55,162 nucleotides of DNA from Nitrosopumilaceae archaeon (GTDB lineage Archaea; Thermoproteota; Nitrososphaeria; Nitrososphaerales; Nitrosopumilaceae), in the NCBI GenBank assembly GCA_022823825.1, contig JAJEHG010000036.1, forward strand, positions 1 to 55,162, given 5' to 3'. The notes under the pieces are model-generated. The model searched no databases, was not told the DNA's origin, and saw nothing but the letters and a program-made list of their open reading frames with translations. Shown one piece after another: positions 23,641 to 32,112 of this stretch. A program made the position numbers and the translations under genes. How positions within the stretch are numbered: the first letter of the stretch is position 1; every line of letters starts with the position of its first letter.

Positions 23641-24745
23641 ATGGAATTCTGGACTTGGCTCACATCTGAGCCCGCAAGAATCGCAGACTTTGCTCGGCGG
23701 GCCGAGGCGCAGGGCTGGGACGGCATCGGGCTGGGGGACACCCAGGGCCTGATGGCAGACCCCTACGTGTGCCTCACGTTCGCGGCCGCCGTAACTGACA
23801 CGCTCGGCCTTGCCACTTCCGTGACGAACCCCGTCACCCGCCACGCCTCGGTGACCGCCGCCTCGGCACTTTCGATCCAGCGCCTCTCGCGGGGGGGGGG
23901 GGCGCGTCAGGCGGGCGGGCCGCATGGTCATCGGCATCGGCCGCGGCGACAGTGCCCTAGCGTACCTCGGCCGCGCGCCGGCTCGCCTGAAGTGGTTCGA
24001 GTCCTATCTTAAGCAGCTCCGGGCCTATCTCGCGGGTGGCGAGATAGGCTTTGAAGCATTCAACATCCCCGACGAGGCGGCGCCCCCACTGGACCGGCTT
24101 AGCCTCGCGAAAAACCCCGAGACTAGTTCTCTCTCTTGGGCCGGCCGTGATGAATCGGACGAGCCGAAGGTGCCGATCGAAGTCACCGCAACAGGCCCCC
24201 GCGTCATCGGCATCGCCGCCCGGCAGGCCGACAGGGTCATGCTGGCCGTCGGCGCCGACCCCAAGCGCATCGCCTGGGGCATCGAGACCGCGCGCGAGGC
24301 GGCCCGCCGCGCCGGCCTGGATGCCGGCAGCCTCAGTTTTGGCGCCCACGTCAACGTGATCTGCAACGACGATCCGGCCGTGGCCCGCGAGCTTGCCCGC
24401 CCCTCCACGGTGGCGTTCGCCCGCTTCTCCGCCATGTACGGCGAGGCGGTGGGCCCTGTCGACTACTCGCAAGCCGCGGTCTTTCGTCGTCTGCGCGACC
24501 ACTACGGCATGAACAAGCACGACTGGAAGACCGGGCGGCATGTCACGGCCCTCGCCGACGATTTTATAGACCGATACGCGATTGCCGGGCCTCCGGAGCA
24601 CTGCGCCGAGAGACTGGCCGAGCTCCGGGAACTCGGAGTGACGAAGTTTGTCATCATCGGCCCGAATTTTGACACGTCGGCCCCCGAGACCGAAGCGTCC
24701 GCGGCACGGTTCGCCGGTGAGGTACTGCCACTTCTACGGCGCTAG
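23641..24745 (+). pseudogene. Luciferase-like (LLM, F420/FMN) oxidoreductase, frameshifted at a 12-G tract
   Basis: Residues before the tract (MEFWTWLTSEPARIADFARR; AQGWDGIGLGDTQGL; VTNPVTRHASVTAASAL) and after it (MVIGIGRGDSALAYLGRAP; ADRVMLAVGADPKRIAWGIE; FIDRYAIAGPPEHCAERLAE) join into one ~367-aa bacterial luciferase-family protein. The break is a run of 12 G at 23891-23902; 11 G would restore a single frame (SRGGGRVRRAGRMVIGIG). Such enzymes use reduced flavin or F420. Codon use differs from the neighbours: Arg is mainly CGC and Ile ATC, where surrounding genes favour AGG and ATA, suggesting transfer from a bacterium. It could be a decayed gene, a phase-variable gene or a sequencing error in the homopolymer. 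Confidence 0.8.
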
Positions 24746-24832
24746 CAGAACTCCGCTCGTATCGATGCGGGAACCGCGAATCCATCGCGCTCGGCGCGCC
24801 TGCGGGGGACGGGACAGGACTGATACGGCAGT

Positions 24833-24946
24833 ATGAAATTTGGTAGCCCGACGCTCGCGAGGCGCCCCGGGGACTTTGCCACGTGCGTCCTCACGTGGAG
24901 GAGGCACGGCAAAAGCGTGTACGAAGAGGTCACCCGACTGATATAA
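24833..24946 (+). CDS. Possible 37-aa small protein
   Basis: Open frame MKFGSPTLARRPGDFATCVL followed by TWRRHGKSVYEEVTRLI. It sits in the 267-bp gap between the broken luciferase-family gene and the peptidase. No promoter at standard spacing and no recognisable family. The C-terminal part looks helical. It may equally be a gene remnant from the transferred segment. Confidence 0.22.
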   Translation: MKFGSPTLARRPGDFATCVLTWRRHGKSVYEEVTRLI

Positions 24947-25012
24947 GGACCACGTGAATTCATACGCCCCCTCCATCTCAAGGTTAATACGGTTTGGGAT
25001 CTGCGCCTCCCT

Positions 25013-26107
25013 GTGGGCGCAAGGTACGGGTCACTCCTGAGGAGTGCGGGCAGGATGAAGTTTGACACGCTGATTGCGTTTAGGCCCGAGAACATATCCT
25101 ATATGACTGGCTTTTGGGGGGAGGCCGCGGCCGTACTCCAGAAGGGGCAGAAGCCCGTCATCGTATCCCCCGAACTGGAGGCGGCCAGGGCCGAGTCCGA
25201 GTCCGGCGGCTGCGAGGTCGTAGTGGCCGAGCGCGGCATGCGCGGGATTGCGTCGACCGCGGCGAGGGTGGCAAGGGCCGGCCGCCGGAACGGCGCCGGC
25301 GCGTGCACCGACTGCCGGGACTACCGGACCATGACGTACCTGAAGAGGGCGGTTCCGAAGATCGTACAGACCGAGGAGCCGTTTGACGCGTCCCGGATGG
25401 TAAAGGACCGGTGTGAGATTGCGGTCCTGAGGAAGGCCTCCCGGATCATAGACTGCCTGTTTGAGACGTGCTCGCAGAAGATGAGGGCGGGGCAGCGCGA
25501 GTCAGAGCTGCAGGCCGTCCTGATGGCCGAGGCCGCCGCGCAGGGCGCGTTTGACGTGGGATACTCCTCCACGCTGAACCCGCTCATAGTGGCGGGGGGC
25601 CCCAACGGCGCGCTTCCCCACGCCCAGGTCTCGCGGCGGAAGTTCAGGAGGGGCGACATGGTCGTAGTGGACCTGACCCTGAGGTACAAGGGATACGTCT
25701 CTGACGCGACCCGCACATTTGCGGTGGGGAGGCCCGCCTCCGAGGAGGCGCAAGACGTGTATGATATAGTGCGGGAGTCGCAGCGGCTCGGGCTCGGGAT
25801 GGCCAGGGCCGGCACCGCGTGCGGCAGCGTGGACGACACATGCCGCTCGTATATCGAGCAGCAGGGGTACGGCAGATACTTTGTGCACTCCACCGGCCAC
25901 GGCGTAGGGCTGGAGGTGCACGAGCTTCCCGCCGTCTCTCGGAACGTTGCGACGAGGCTTCGCAGGGGAATGGCGATAACAGTCGAGCCGGGAATCTACC
26001 TGCCGGGCAGGTTCGGCGTCAGGATAGAGGACTCGCTTGCAATCCGGGGGCCGGGACAGGCGCCCGACGTGCTGCACAGGTTCACAAAGGATCTTGTCAC
26101 GGTGTGA
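25013..26107 (+). CDS. pepQ: Xaa-Pro dipeptidase/aminopeptidase (M24)
   Basis: 364 aa. A creatinase-like N-terminal domain (FRPENISYMTGFWGEAAAV) precedes the pita-bread metallopeptidase domain. The five metal ligands are visible: Asp in MVVVDLTL, Asp in VSDATRTFAVG, His in HSTGHGVGLEVHE, Glu in TVEPGIYLPG and Glu in RIEDSLA. It cleaves Xaa-Pro dipeptides or N-terminal Xaa-Pro bonds in the cytoplasm. The start is GTG at 25013, about 26 nt after GTTAATAC (24983-24990); ATG at 25055 (MKFDTL) is the alternative and better matches the usual N-terminus of the family. Confidence 0.9.
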   Translation: MGARYGSLLRSAGRMKFDTLIAFRPENISYMTGFWGEAAAVLQKGQKPVIVSPELEAARAESESGGCEVVVAERGMRGIASTAARVARAGRRNGAGACTDCRDYRTMTYLKRAVPKIVQTEEPFDASRMVKDRCEIAVLRKASRIIDCLFETCSQKMRAGQRESELQAVLMAEAAAQGAFDVGYSSTLNPLIVAGGPNGALPHAQVSRRKFRRGDMVVVDLTLRYKGYVSDATRTFAVGRPASEEAQDVYDIVRESQRLGLGMARAGTACGSVDDTCRSYIEQQGYGRYFVHSTGHGVGLEVHELPAVSRNVATRLRRGMAITVEPGIYLPGRFGVRIEDSLAIRGPGQAPDVLHRFTKDLVTV

Positions 26108-26160
26108 CTGCCGTGCGCGCAGCCCCGCGCCGACGGCCGCCGCCGCCGCACTGCAGCCAG

Positions 26161-26721
26161 TCAGTCGTAAAAGTTGACGACGTCCACCAAATGCTTTGAG
26201 GGCGGGTCGTCGGACGTCACCGTACCGGAGTCGGCGTCGACCGTCCACGTGTAGTGGAGCTGGCCCTTGTGCGTGTCGACCCCAAACTCGACGTCGTATG
26301 CCTCTTTTTCCGCCGCCCCCCCGGCGCCGGCCGCACTCACCACGATGGTGACCGCGGTCTCCTTGTGGCCGTAGATCCTGTCGCCGAACTCTTCGGTGAT
26401 CTTGTCTGATATGGCCTCCCCCATGCTGAACCCGGAGCCGTCGGGCCCGCTGTACGACATCAGCATGCTAACCACGCGCGCGTCGCCTGCCTCCAGTTCG
26501 GGCAGCACGTCCTCGAGGCCGCCCTTTGTGATCTCCGGTACCACAAACACCAGGAAGAGCGCCACCAGTCCGAGGTATATGGGGGCCCGCTTTTTGAGAA
26601 ACGCCCTAAAGCTAGAGTTAGAAGAACCCGAGGGCTTTGCGCCGTCCTTGTCCGACTCCCTGGCTTTTTTTTTGCGCTTGTCCCTGGCCATCATATCAGT
26701 AAGGCGGCCCCGTGTTATCAA
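26161..26721 (-). CDS. Membrane-anchored protein of unknown function
   Basis: A Lys/Arg-rich N-terminus (RDKRKKKARESDK), one membrane helix (YLGLVALFLVFVVPEI) and a ~120-residue outer domain (FSMGEAISDKITEEFGDRIYG; VEFGVDTHKGQLHYTWTVDA). TTG at 26721 overlaps the methyltransferase stop as TTGA; ATG at 26694 or 26691 is the alternative start. The outer domain is likely all-beta. No family recognised. Third gene of an apparent MFS-methyltransferase-anchor operon. Confidence 0.55.
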   Translation of the reverse strand: MITRGRLTDMMARDKRKKKARESDKDGAKPSGSSNSSFRAFLKKRAPIYLGLVALFLVFVVPEITKGGLEDVLPELEAGDARVVSMLMSYSGPDGSGFSMGEAISDKITEEFGDRIYGHKETAVTIVVSAAGAGGAAEKEAYDVEFGVDTHKGQLHYTWTVDADSGTVTSDDPPSKHLVDVVNFYD

Positions 26722-27560
26722 CGCATCGCCGTCAGTATCAGGACCCGCCAGGGAAACGTTATGACGCCGCTGTCACCGTCGGTGTACGGCCCCGCGTTGC
26801 GCCGCACCTCATCGACGAACTCCCTCCTCCTTGCGCGTCCCAGGGCGTCAATCTTTGACCTGATGGGCTTGGCCACGTACCTCAGGTAGCCCCTCCAGTA
26901 GCTCTCAAACGTGCCGGGGCTGTAATGGAACGTGCGCTCCCTGACTGACACCTCTGAGAAACCGGCGCGCCTTACCTCCGCCCCGAGCTTGTCCTTGGTG
27001 GAGTACCTGTCAAGCTGGGGCGTCCCCTCCGGGATATAGTCGGGTATGTACTTTGCAGCGGCGTCGAATATCGCGCCGTAATACGGCACCCTGTTCCTGC
27101 CCCCGTGCACCACTATGCCCATCCTGCCCGACGCCTTGAGGTTTCGCCTCATGCCCCTCAGGGCCCTCGGGGCGTCCGGAAAGAAGAATAGCGCGTACTG
27201 GCACGTAACGACGTCAAACTTTCTTGCAAACGCCAGGTTCTCGGCGTCCGCGTTCACGAACAGGGCCCTCCTGTTCCTTCTCTTGGCTATCCTGATCGCA
27301 GAGGCGGACGCGTCGGCCCCGACGACCAGCCCGGAGTCGCCCACGGCCCCGACCAGCATTCCTGTGACAAAGCCGGTCCCGCACGCCACGTCGAGCACCG
27401 CGTCGCCCTCCGCGACCCCGACGTCCCTGATCAGGCTTGCGGTGCTCTGCAGGGGCCCGTCCGCCCTGTTTACCCACCGCCTGTGGTACCGGGGGGCCAG
27501 CTCGTTCCACGCCTCCATGTTTGTCTTCTTGTATCCTGACGTATCCACCGAGATCCGCAT
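26718..27560 (-). CDS. Class I SAM-dependent methyltransferase (UbiE-like)
   Basis: About 280 aa. Motif I VLDVACGTGFVTGMLV (~residues 54-69) binds SAM; an acidic loop (VVGADASASAIRIAKRR) and FDVVTCQYALFFFPDAPRAL (post-I/II region) follow. The layout with AWNELAPRYHRRW upstream of motif I is as in UbiE/ArsM-type small-molecule methyltransferases. Start uncertain: ATG at 27560 (MRISVDTSGYKK) is used; GTG at 27548 fits the TATA-like AGTATATAG (27572-27580) better, and GTG at 27656 overlaps the MFS stop as GTGA. Substrate unknown. Confidence 0.82.
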   Translation of the reverse strand: MRISVDTSGYKKTNMEAWNELAPRYHRRWVNRADGPLQSTASLIRDVGVAEGDAVLDVACGTGFVTGMLVGAVGDSGLVVGADASASAIRIAKRRNRRALFVNADAENLAFARKFDVVTCQYALFFFPDAPRALRGMRRNLKASGRMGIVVHGGRNRVPYYGAIFDAAAKYIPDYIPEGTPQLDRYSTKDKLGAEVRRAGFSEVSVRERTFHYSPGTFESYWRGYLRYVAKPIRSKIDALGRARRREFVDEVRRNAGPYTDGDSGVITFPWRVLILTAMR

Positions 27561-27652
27561 CCTTTGGCCTTCTATATACTCGCCCTCATGCGGTGCCCGC
27601 CGGCCGCGCCGGCCGCATGCGAATGCATCGGGCTTTATCACGTTCAATACAG

Positions 27653-29188
27653 TCACTTTAGTACGGCATCGTCACTTATGCTGCGGTCCAACCTGTCCGT
27701 ACAATACGTCATCATTTCTTTGATATTGTCATAGTCGGGATAGCCCTTGCCCGCCCCCGACATTGGATCTATCCCGTCTATCTTTGACAGGGTGCTGCGT
27801 ATCTCCTTGACTAGTGCGGAATGTATGACGTCGCCTGCCTCGTTCACCAGCTCGTTGGCGCGGGTTTTAGTCAGGTTCACAGTCTTGGACGCGTCTGTGA
27901 TGGCAGACTGGATGGAATCGTATGTGCCGGGACTTTTGAGATGCCTGTTCATCAGGCCTATGCCCATGAGCATTACCCCAAGCTGGTTCTTGAGCTCCTG
28001 CTTGACGAATATGGCCCTGCCCTTGCGGGATTCGGTGTCGTATTTGAGTACGGTTATCGCGGTACGCATTTTGTTGCGGTACAGGAACGTTAACAGCAGC
28101 ACGGCTGCGCCTGCAGCAAACAGAATCGAGAAAAGGCTGTCCGGACCCAGAGTGTGTCCGATGTAACCGCTTGCAAACGGGCCCACCACCAACCCTATTC
28201 CGTACATCCCCTCGTATGTGCCTATCATTCTTCCAGCGGTGAACTTTTTGGAACCGGCCAGTAGCATGTCGAGAGTCACCGGATATATGGCAATAAACCC
28301 AAATCCCAGTAACAGCATAACAACAGCAAACTCCGCAAAGGTGGTGGCCGTCATGGATATGGCCATTGCTACGATTATGCACAGCGTAGACAGCAGGAGT
28401 GTTTCCCTCCTGTATGCAGACAGCTTCTTTGCCAGAAACGATCCTAAGATTCTGGTGACTCCAAAGACGGCATACAGCAGCATTACGGCGGCGCCGTCGA
28501 ACCCATGCTCCTGTAGAAATACCGGATACAGTGACAAAACCAGGCCGAATGCGATGGTGCTATATACCAGTACTGTAACCTGTACTGGAAATTTCAGCAC
28601 CTCCTTGAACAGGCGGAGATCCAGCTGGACTCCCTTTGACTTGTGGTGCGGGTGATTTATCACGATCAAGACAATCCCGATACTTGTTATGCATGCTGTA
28701 ATCACGAAGAGTGTACGGTTATCCACTCCGAACATCCCTAGTATGAATGCCCCGATCAGCGGGCCTATCATAAAGCCTATCACGCGGCACATCGTGAGCA
28801 TCGCCGTGAACTTTACCCTGGTCTCGGGGTTCTGGGAGACGGCGTGTATCGCCGGCGGCCATATCAGAGAGTATGCAAAGCCCAACAGGAAGGAGTACAG
28901 TGCGAGTTCCGTGATGTTGGTCGAGGTGGATATCAGGTACATCGATGCGGCAGCTAATGCAAAGCCCGCCGTAAGCAGGTATTTGCTGTTTATGCGACCC
29001 AGCAAGATCCCCAGCCCCAGCGGTACCAGAACATACGGCAGGCAAGTCACCATTACTACCACTCCGATATCATGGTAGGTCGCACCTAGCTCGTTGGCGG
29101 CAAAGATTGACACTATTGGGGCGCGTATGCCCCAGACGAAGCCGATCAGTAGTGCTGCAGACAGCAACATAGACGTAGTCCGGTGCAC
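27653..29188 (-). CDS. MFS transporter with C-terminal cytoplasmic domain
   Basis: About 511 aa: roughly 12 helices in two six-helix halves (for example SMLLSAALLIGFVWGIRAPI; FALAAASMYLISTSTNI), with the loop 2-3 Arg/Lys-type motif reduced to LGRINSKYLLTAG. An additional ~115-residue hydrophilic C-terminus (VKQELKNQLGVMLMGIGLMN; KTVNLTKTRANELVNEAGDV) has predicted helices. The start is GTG at 29188, about 26 nt from TAAATATATT (29211-29220); the ATG at 29206 is too close to that box. Substrate unknown. The C-terminal domain is unusual for MFS proteins and could be regulatory. Its codons are less GC-rich than neighbouring genes. Confidence 0.82.
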   Translation of the reverse strand: MHRTTSMLLSAALLIGFVWGIRAPIVSIFAANELGATYHDIGVVVMVTCLPYVLVPLGLGILLGRINSKYLLTAGFALAAASMYLISTSTNITELALYSFLLGFAYSLIWPPAIHAVSQNPETRVKFTAMLTMCRVIGFMIGPLIGAFILGMFGVDNRTLFVITACITSIGIVLIVINHPHHKSKGVQLDLRLFKEVLKFPVQVTVLVYSTIAFGLVLSLYPVFLQEHGFDGAAVMLLYAVFGVTRILGSFLAKKLSAYRRETLLLSTLCIIVAMAISMTATTFAEFAVVMLLLGFGFIAIYPVTLDMLLAGSKKFTAGRMIGTYEGMYGIGLVVGPFASGYIGHTLGPDSLFSILFAAGAAVLLLTFLYRNKMRTAITVLKYDTESRKGRAIFVKQELKNQLGVMLMGIGLMNRHLKSPGTYDSIQSAITDASKTVNLTKTRANELVNEAGDVIHSALVKEIRSTLSKIDGIDPMSGAGKGYPDYDNIKEMMTYCTDRLDRSISDDAVLK

Positions 29189-29474
29189 GTAACGTACTGC
29201 ACGCATCTTGAATATATTTACAATGGGCGCGTCCCCGGGTTATCAGTCAAGTTCCGCTTCCTCCACGTCAGTGCGCACCCATGTTGGCGCCATGACGGGC
29301 CAGTCCTGTCGCACTCGCGTCCGGCCCCCGCCCCCCGCCCTTTTGTGATCGGTGCGGCACAAATATCCCTTTGTTGGCCTCTTAAACTTGGGGCGAGTTA
29401 ATTTCCGCGCAATAGGTTAACGGCCGCCACGCGGCAAAGTATATACGCAACCAAGGGGGCGAAATAACACCAAG
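29189..29474. other. Divergent intergenic region, no gene seen
   Basis: 286 bp holding the promoter of the MFS gene on the left and, on the right, AAGTATATACG (29437-29447), a TATA-like element at leaderless distance from 29475. I see no coding region or foldable RNA I can support. Confidence 0.5.
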
Positions 29475-29696
29475 TTGTCCAAGTTCAATGATAGGTATGT
29501 TACAGGGGGCAATGCGTTGTCATTTAATCTACGCGGGCCGTCAGTATATGGGAATGTAGGTTGCGATAAGTGGCCAGTCCGTCGGGGTACTTTGTTGCTG
29601 GATGAGGCAGGCGCACCCGGGGGAAACAGAAAAGATAAAGTGAATAGTAGTGGCGGGTTTCATTTCTCCGCAGGATCGGGGGGTCTGGAACAATGA
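29475..29696 (+). CDS. Possible 73-aa protein upstream of the response regulator
   Basis: Begins with TTG at 29475 (MSKFNDRYVTGGNALSFNLR), about 30 nt after AAGTATATACG, and its stop overlaps the response-regulator ATG as ATGA. The sequence is Gly/Asn/Ser-rich with no recognisable domain. Promoter spacing and coupled overlap are what a real gene would show. The alternative is a long untranslated leader for the regulator. Confidence 0.35.
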   Translation: MSKFNDRYVTGGNALSFNLRGPSVYGNVGCDKWPVRRGTLLLDEAGAPGGNRKDKVNSSGGFHFSAGSGGLEQ

Positions 29697-30073
29697 GAGT
29701 GCTGGCAGTGGACGACAACGAGGACATACTAAATCTGATAAGCCTCATCGTAGAGTCGATGGGGCACACCCTCGAGCTTGCGCATGACGGCCACCAGGGG
29801 CTCGAGCTTTTACGCAGCAAAGAGTATGACTTGGTTTTTCTGGACATGTCAATGCCCAACCTCACAGGCCTTGAGGTCATAGACGCGCTTGTACAAGATG
29901 GCATCATAAAGAAACAACGCGTAACCCTTTTCACCGCCTCATATCTGGGCGTAGAGGACATAGAAAGCAATCTGCGCAAGAAGGGCGTCTATTCCATACT
30001 GCCAAAGCCGGCAGACATAGACCAGATAACAGATCTGCTGGAGAAGGTAGAGTCTGAAGTCAAGTCCGCTTGA
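29693..30073 (+). CDS. Single-domain response regulator (CheY-like receiver)
   Basis: 126 aa and only a receiver domain. Acidic pocket D7/D8 (LAVDDNEDIL), phospho-acceptor D51 (FLDMSMPN), T81 (LFTAS) and K105 (SILPKPAD) are all present. There is no output domain, so it should act through protein contacts, like CheY or Spo0F. A PAS-PAS histidine kinase lies 490 bp downstream on the same strand and is the obvious candidate partner. The start ATG overlaps the preceding small frame as ATGA. Confidence 0.93.
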   Translation: MRVLAVDDNEDILNLISLIVESMGHTLELAHDGHQGLELLRSKEYDLVFLDMSMPNLTGLEVIDALVQDGIIKKQRVTLFTASYLGVEDIESNLRKKGVYSILPKPADIDQITDLLEKVESEVKSA

Positions 30074-30566
30074 ACCAAAACCGCTGATGGGGCAAGAGGC
30101 GAGAGCTGGGGTGTACCGGGGGCGTTAGGCCACGTCATCGACAACTTCGGCGGGCGCCAAGACGGTACGACAAGGGATCGCGTAAAGGCCGTACGCGGGC
30201 TTGACTCGCAAAATCCCGCGCTGCTGCGGCTGTACACAACCTGCCACAACTCCATGCGTCCGCACGGGAACATGCAACAGGATCCGGCAGAGGCCGCGGG
30301 TGTGCGCATGGGCGGAACTGGCAAACGGGCAGCGCTCCTTGCGTCTGCGTTCGCGTGCTGATCAGTATAGCCAAGTGTTAGCAGACGCAACGCGTATCGG
30401 CACGCCGCGCATGTGCGCCACGACACTCGCCCACATTACGGCAAGCCGCGCGTAGCCGGTCGAACTCTGGCCCCTGCCATAGCGTACCGTACACCACCGG
30501 CCCGTCCTTGCAACGGCGCATGGCGTTCAAAATCTAAATATACCACAGGACAAAGTATGGCCATAA
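30074..30566. other. 493-bp intergenic region, no gene seen
   Basis: GC-rich sequence between the response regulator and the histidine kinase. Reading frames in it lack convincing protein character. The right end carries CTAAATATACC (30535-30545), the leaderless promoter of the kinase. It could be a remnant of a gene or hold an RNA; nothing specific is visible. Confidence 0.5.
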
Positions 30567-32078
30567 ATGGAATCCGGGACGGACGGACAGGCGCGCGCCG
30601 GCACGCCCAAGCTCAAGAAGATGGTACATGAAATGCGCCGGCTGATAAACATGGACGGAATTATCCTAGACTGTAACGAAGCGTATGCTGAAAAGCTCGG
30701 TTACACCACAGACGAGGTAATCGGAATGAGCATGGATGAGCATACGCCCGCCGAACACAGGGCCGACATGCGCAAGGAGTTCGACGAATGGAAGGAGACA
30801 AAGAAATCAAAAACCCTCAAGACTTGGATCATGTCCAGAGACGGAAAGGAGATCGAGACGATCTCATCGATAAGCAGTAGCATCAACAGCAGCGGCAGAG
30901 TGACTGCCATGCTTGATGTCATGATGGATTTTGTCGAGCTAAAGACGTTCCAAAAGTTTGTGATGATCAGAAAGTTTGAGAGTTTGTACGAGAACTCGCC
31001 GGATCTTTACAGGACCGTGAACTACAACGGCACAATCGTAGACTGCAACAAAACCTACCTGAAGGACCTGGGGTATGACAGCAAAGACGAGGTGATAGGC
31101 AGCAACCTGCTTGAGCATACTGCGGACAGGAGCGTAGACACCCTGCGCATACACATGGCAACTTGGAGAAAGACAGGCAGGGAGAAAGACTCGGAAATAT
31201 GGATGAAGCGCAAGGACGGGACAGAGTTTCCGGCCCTCCTGACACCGACCAACATCTACGACGACGAAGGCTTCATGATCGGACGTAACGTGGTCATAAA
31301 GGACACGTCAAGGCTGTACGAGACTGAGAAGATGCTCAGCGAGAAAGAGAAAATCGACAAAATGAAGGAAGAGTTCCTGTCTATGATTACGCACGAGCTA
31401 AAGTCGCCGCTCACTCCGATTATCGGGTTCGCGCAGGCATTGGCCAGGCCGAAACTACTCGGAGAGATGAATGAGAAGCAGATGGAGGCAGTGACCACCA
31501 TCCTGTCGAACGCCACAACGCTCAAGAAACTGATAGGAGACTTGCTCGACGCGCACAAGCTGGAGCTGGGAAAGATGAAGTTCGCCCTCAAGGAGATGTC
31601 GGTAAACGGCCTGATGGACGTCATAGAAAAGTCCTTCCAGCTCACGGCGCAGGAGAAGGGAGTCGCGATACAGTGTGTGACGGTAGGCGAGGAGGAGATC
31701 AGAATGGTCAGCGATAACGACAGGGTCAAGCAGGTGATCACGAACCTGACATACAATGCGATAGACTTTGTGCCAAAGGATACCGGCAGAATTACGATAA
31801 CCGCGGAACGAAAGGACTCTGATGTCGTCTTCTCGGTTAAGGACAACGGGATCGGCATACCGCCGGAGAAGCAGAAGCAGCTATTCGCAAAGTTCTATCA
31901 GGCCGACACGTCACACAGCAGGAAGCACGGCGGAACCGGACTTGGCCTGTCAATCTGCAAGGGGATAGTGGAGAGCCTAGGCGGCACGATAGACGTAGAG
32001 AGCACGGAAGGCGAGGGAAGTAATTTCTACTTTGTTCTGCCCATGGAGAAACGTGTCGAGCTGGATCCCGTGAGTTGA
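30567..32078 (+). CDS. PAS-PAS sensor histidine kinase, soluble
   Basis: 503 aa, no membrane segment. PAS 1 (~residues 20-125; DCNEAYAEKLGYTTDEVIGM), PAS 2 (~140-250; DCNKTYLKDLGYDSKDEVIG, closely similar to PAS 1, so likely an internal duplication), HisKA with the phosphorylated His in SMITHELKSPLTPIIGFAQA (~276), then HATPase: N box YNAIDFVPKD, G1 DNGIGIPPEKQ, F box, G2 GGTGLGLSICKG. It should sense an intracellular signal (redox, ligand) and phosphorylate a receiver, plausibly the one at 29693. CTAAATATACC gives a leaderless ATG at 30567. Confidence 0.94.
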   Translation: MESGTDGQARAGTPKLKKMVHEMRRLINMDGIILDCNEAYAEKLGYTTDEVIGMSMDEHTPAEHRADMRKEFDEWKETKKSKTLKTWIMSRDGKEIETISSISSSINSSGRVTAMLDVMMDFVELKTFQKFVMIRKFESLYENSPDLYRTVNYNGTIVDCNKTYLKDLGYDSKDEVIGSNLLEHTADRSVDTLRIHMATWRKTGREKDSEIWMKRKDGTEFPALLTPTNIYDDEGFMIGRNVVIKDTSRLYETEKMLSEKEKIDKMKEEFLSMITHELKSPLTPIIGFAQALARPKLLGEMNEKQMEAVTTILSNATTLKKLIGDLLDAHKLELGKMKFALKEMSVNGLMDVIEKSFQLTAQEKGVAIQCVTVGEEEIRMVSDNDRVKQVITNLTYNAIDFVPKDTGRITITAERKDSDVVFSVKDNGIGIPPEKQKQLFAKFYQADTSHSRKHGGTGLGLSICKGIVESLGGTIDVESTEGEGSNFYFVLPMEKRVELDPVS

Positions 32079-32112
32079 GACCGCTTTTGGCATAAAGGGG
32101 AAACACTGCCGG

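Noticed and set aside
22452-23669. 405-codon open frame on the plus strand opposite the PP-loop gene
   Set aside because: Antisense shadow of a gene with clear PP-loop motifs; the product has no domain features.
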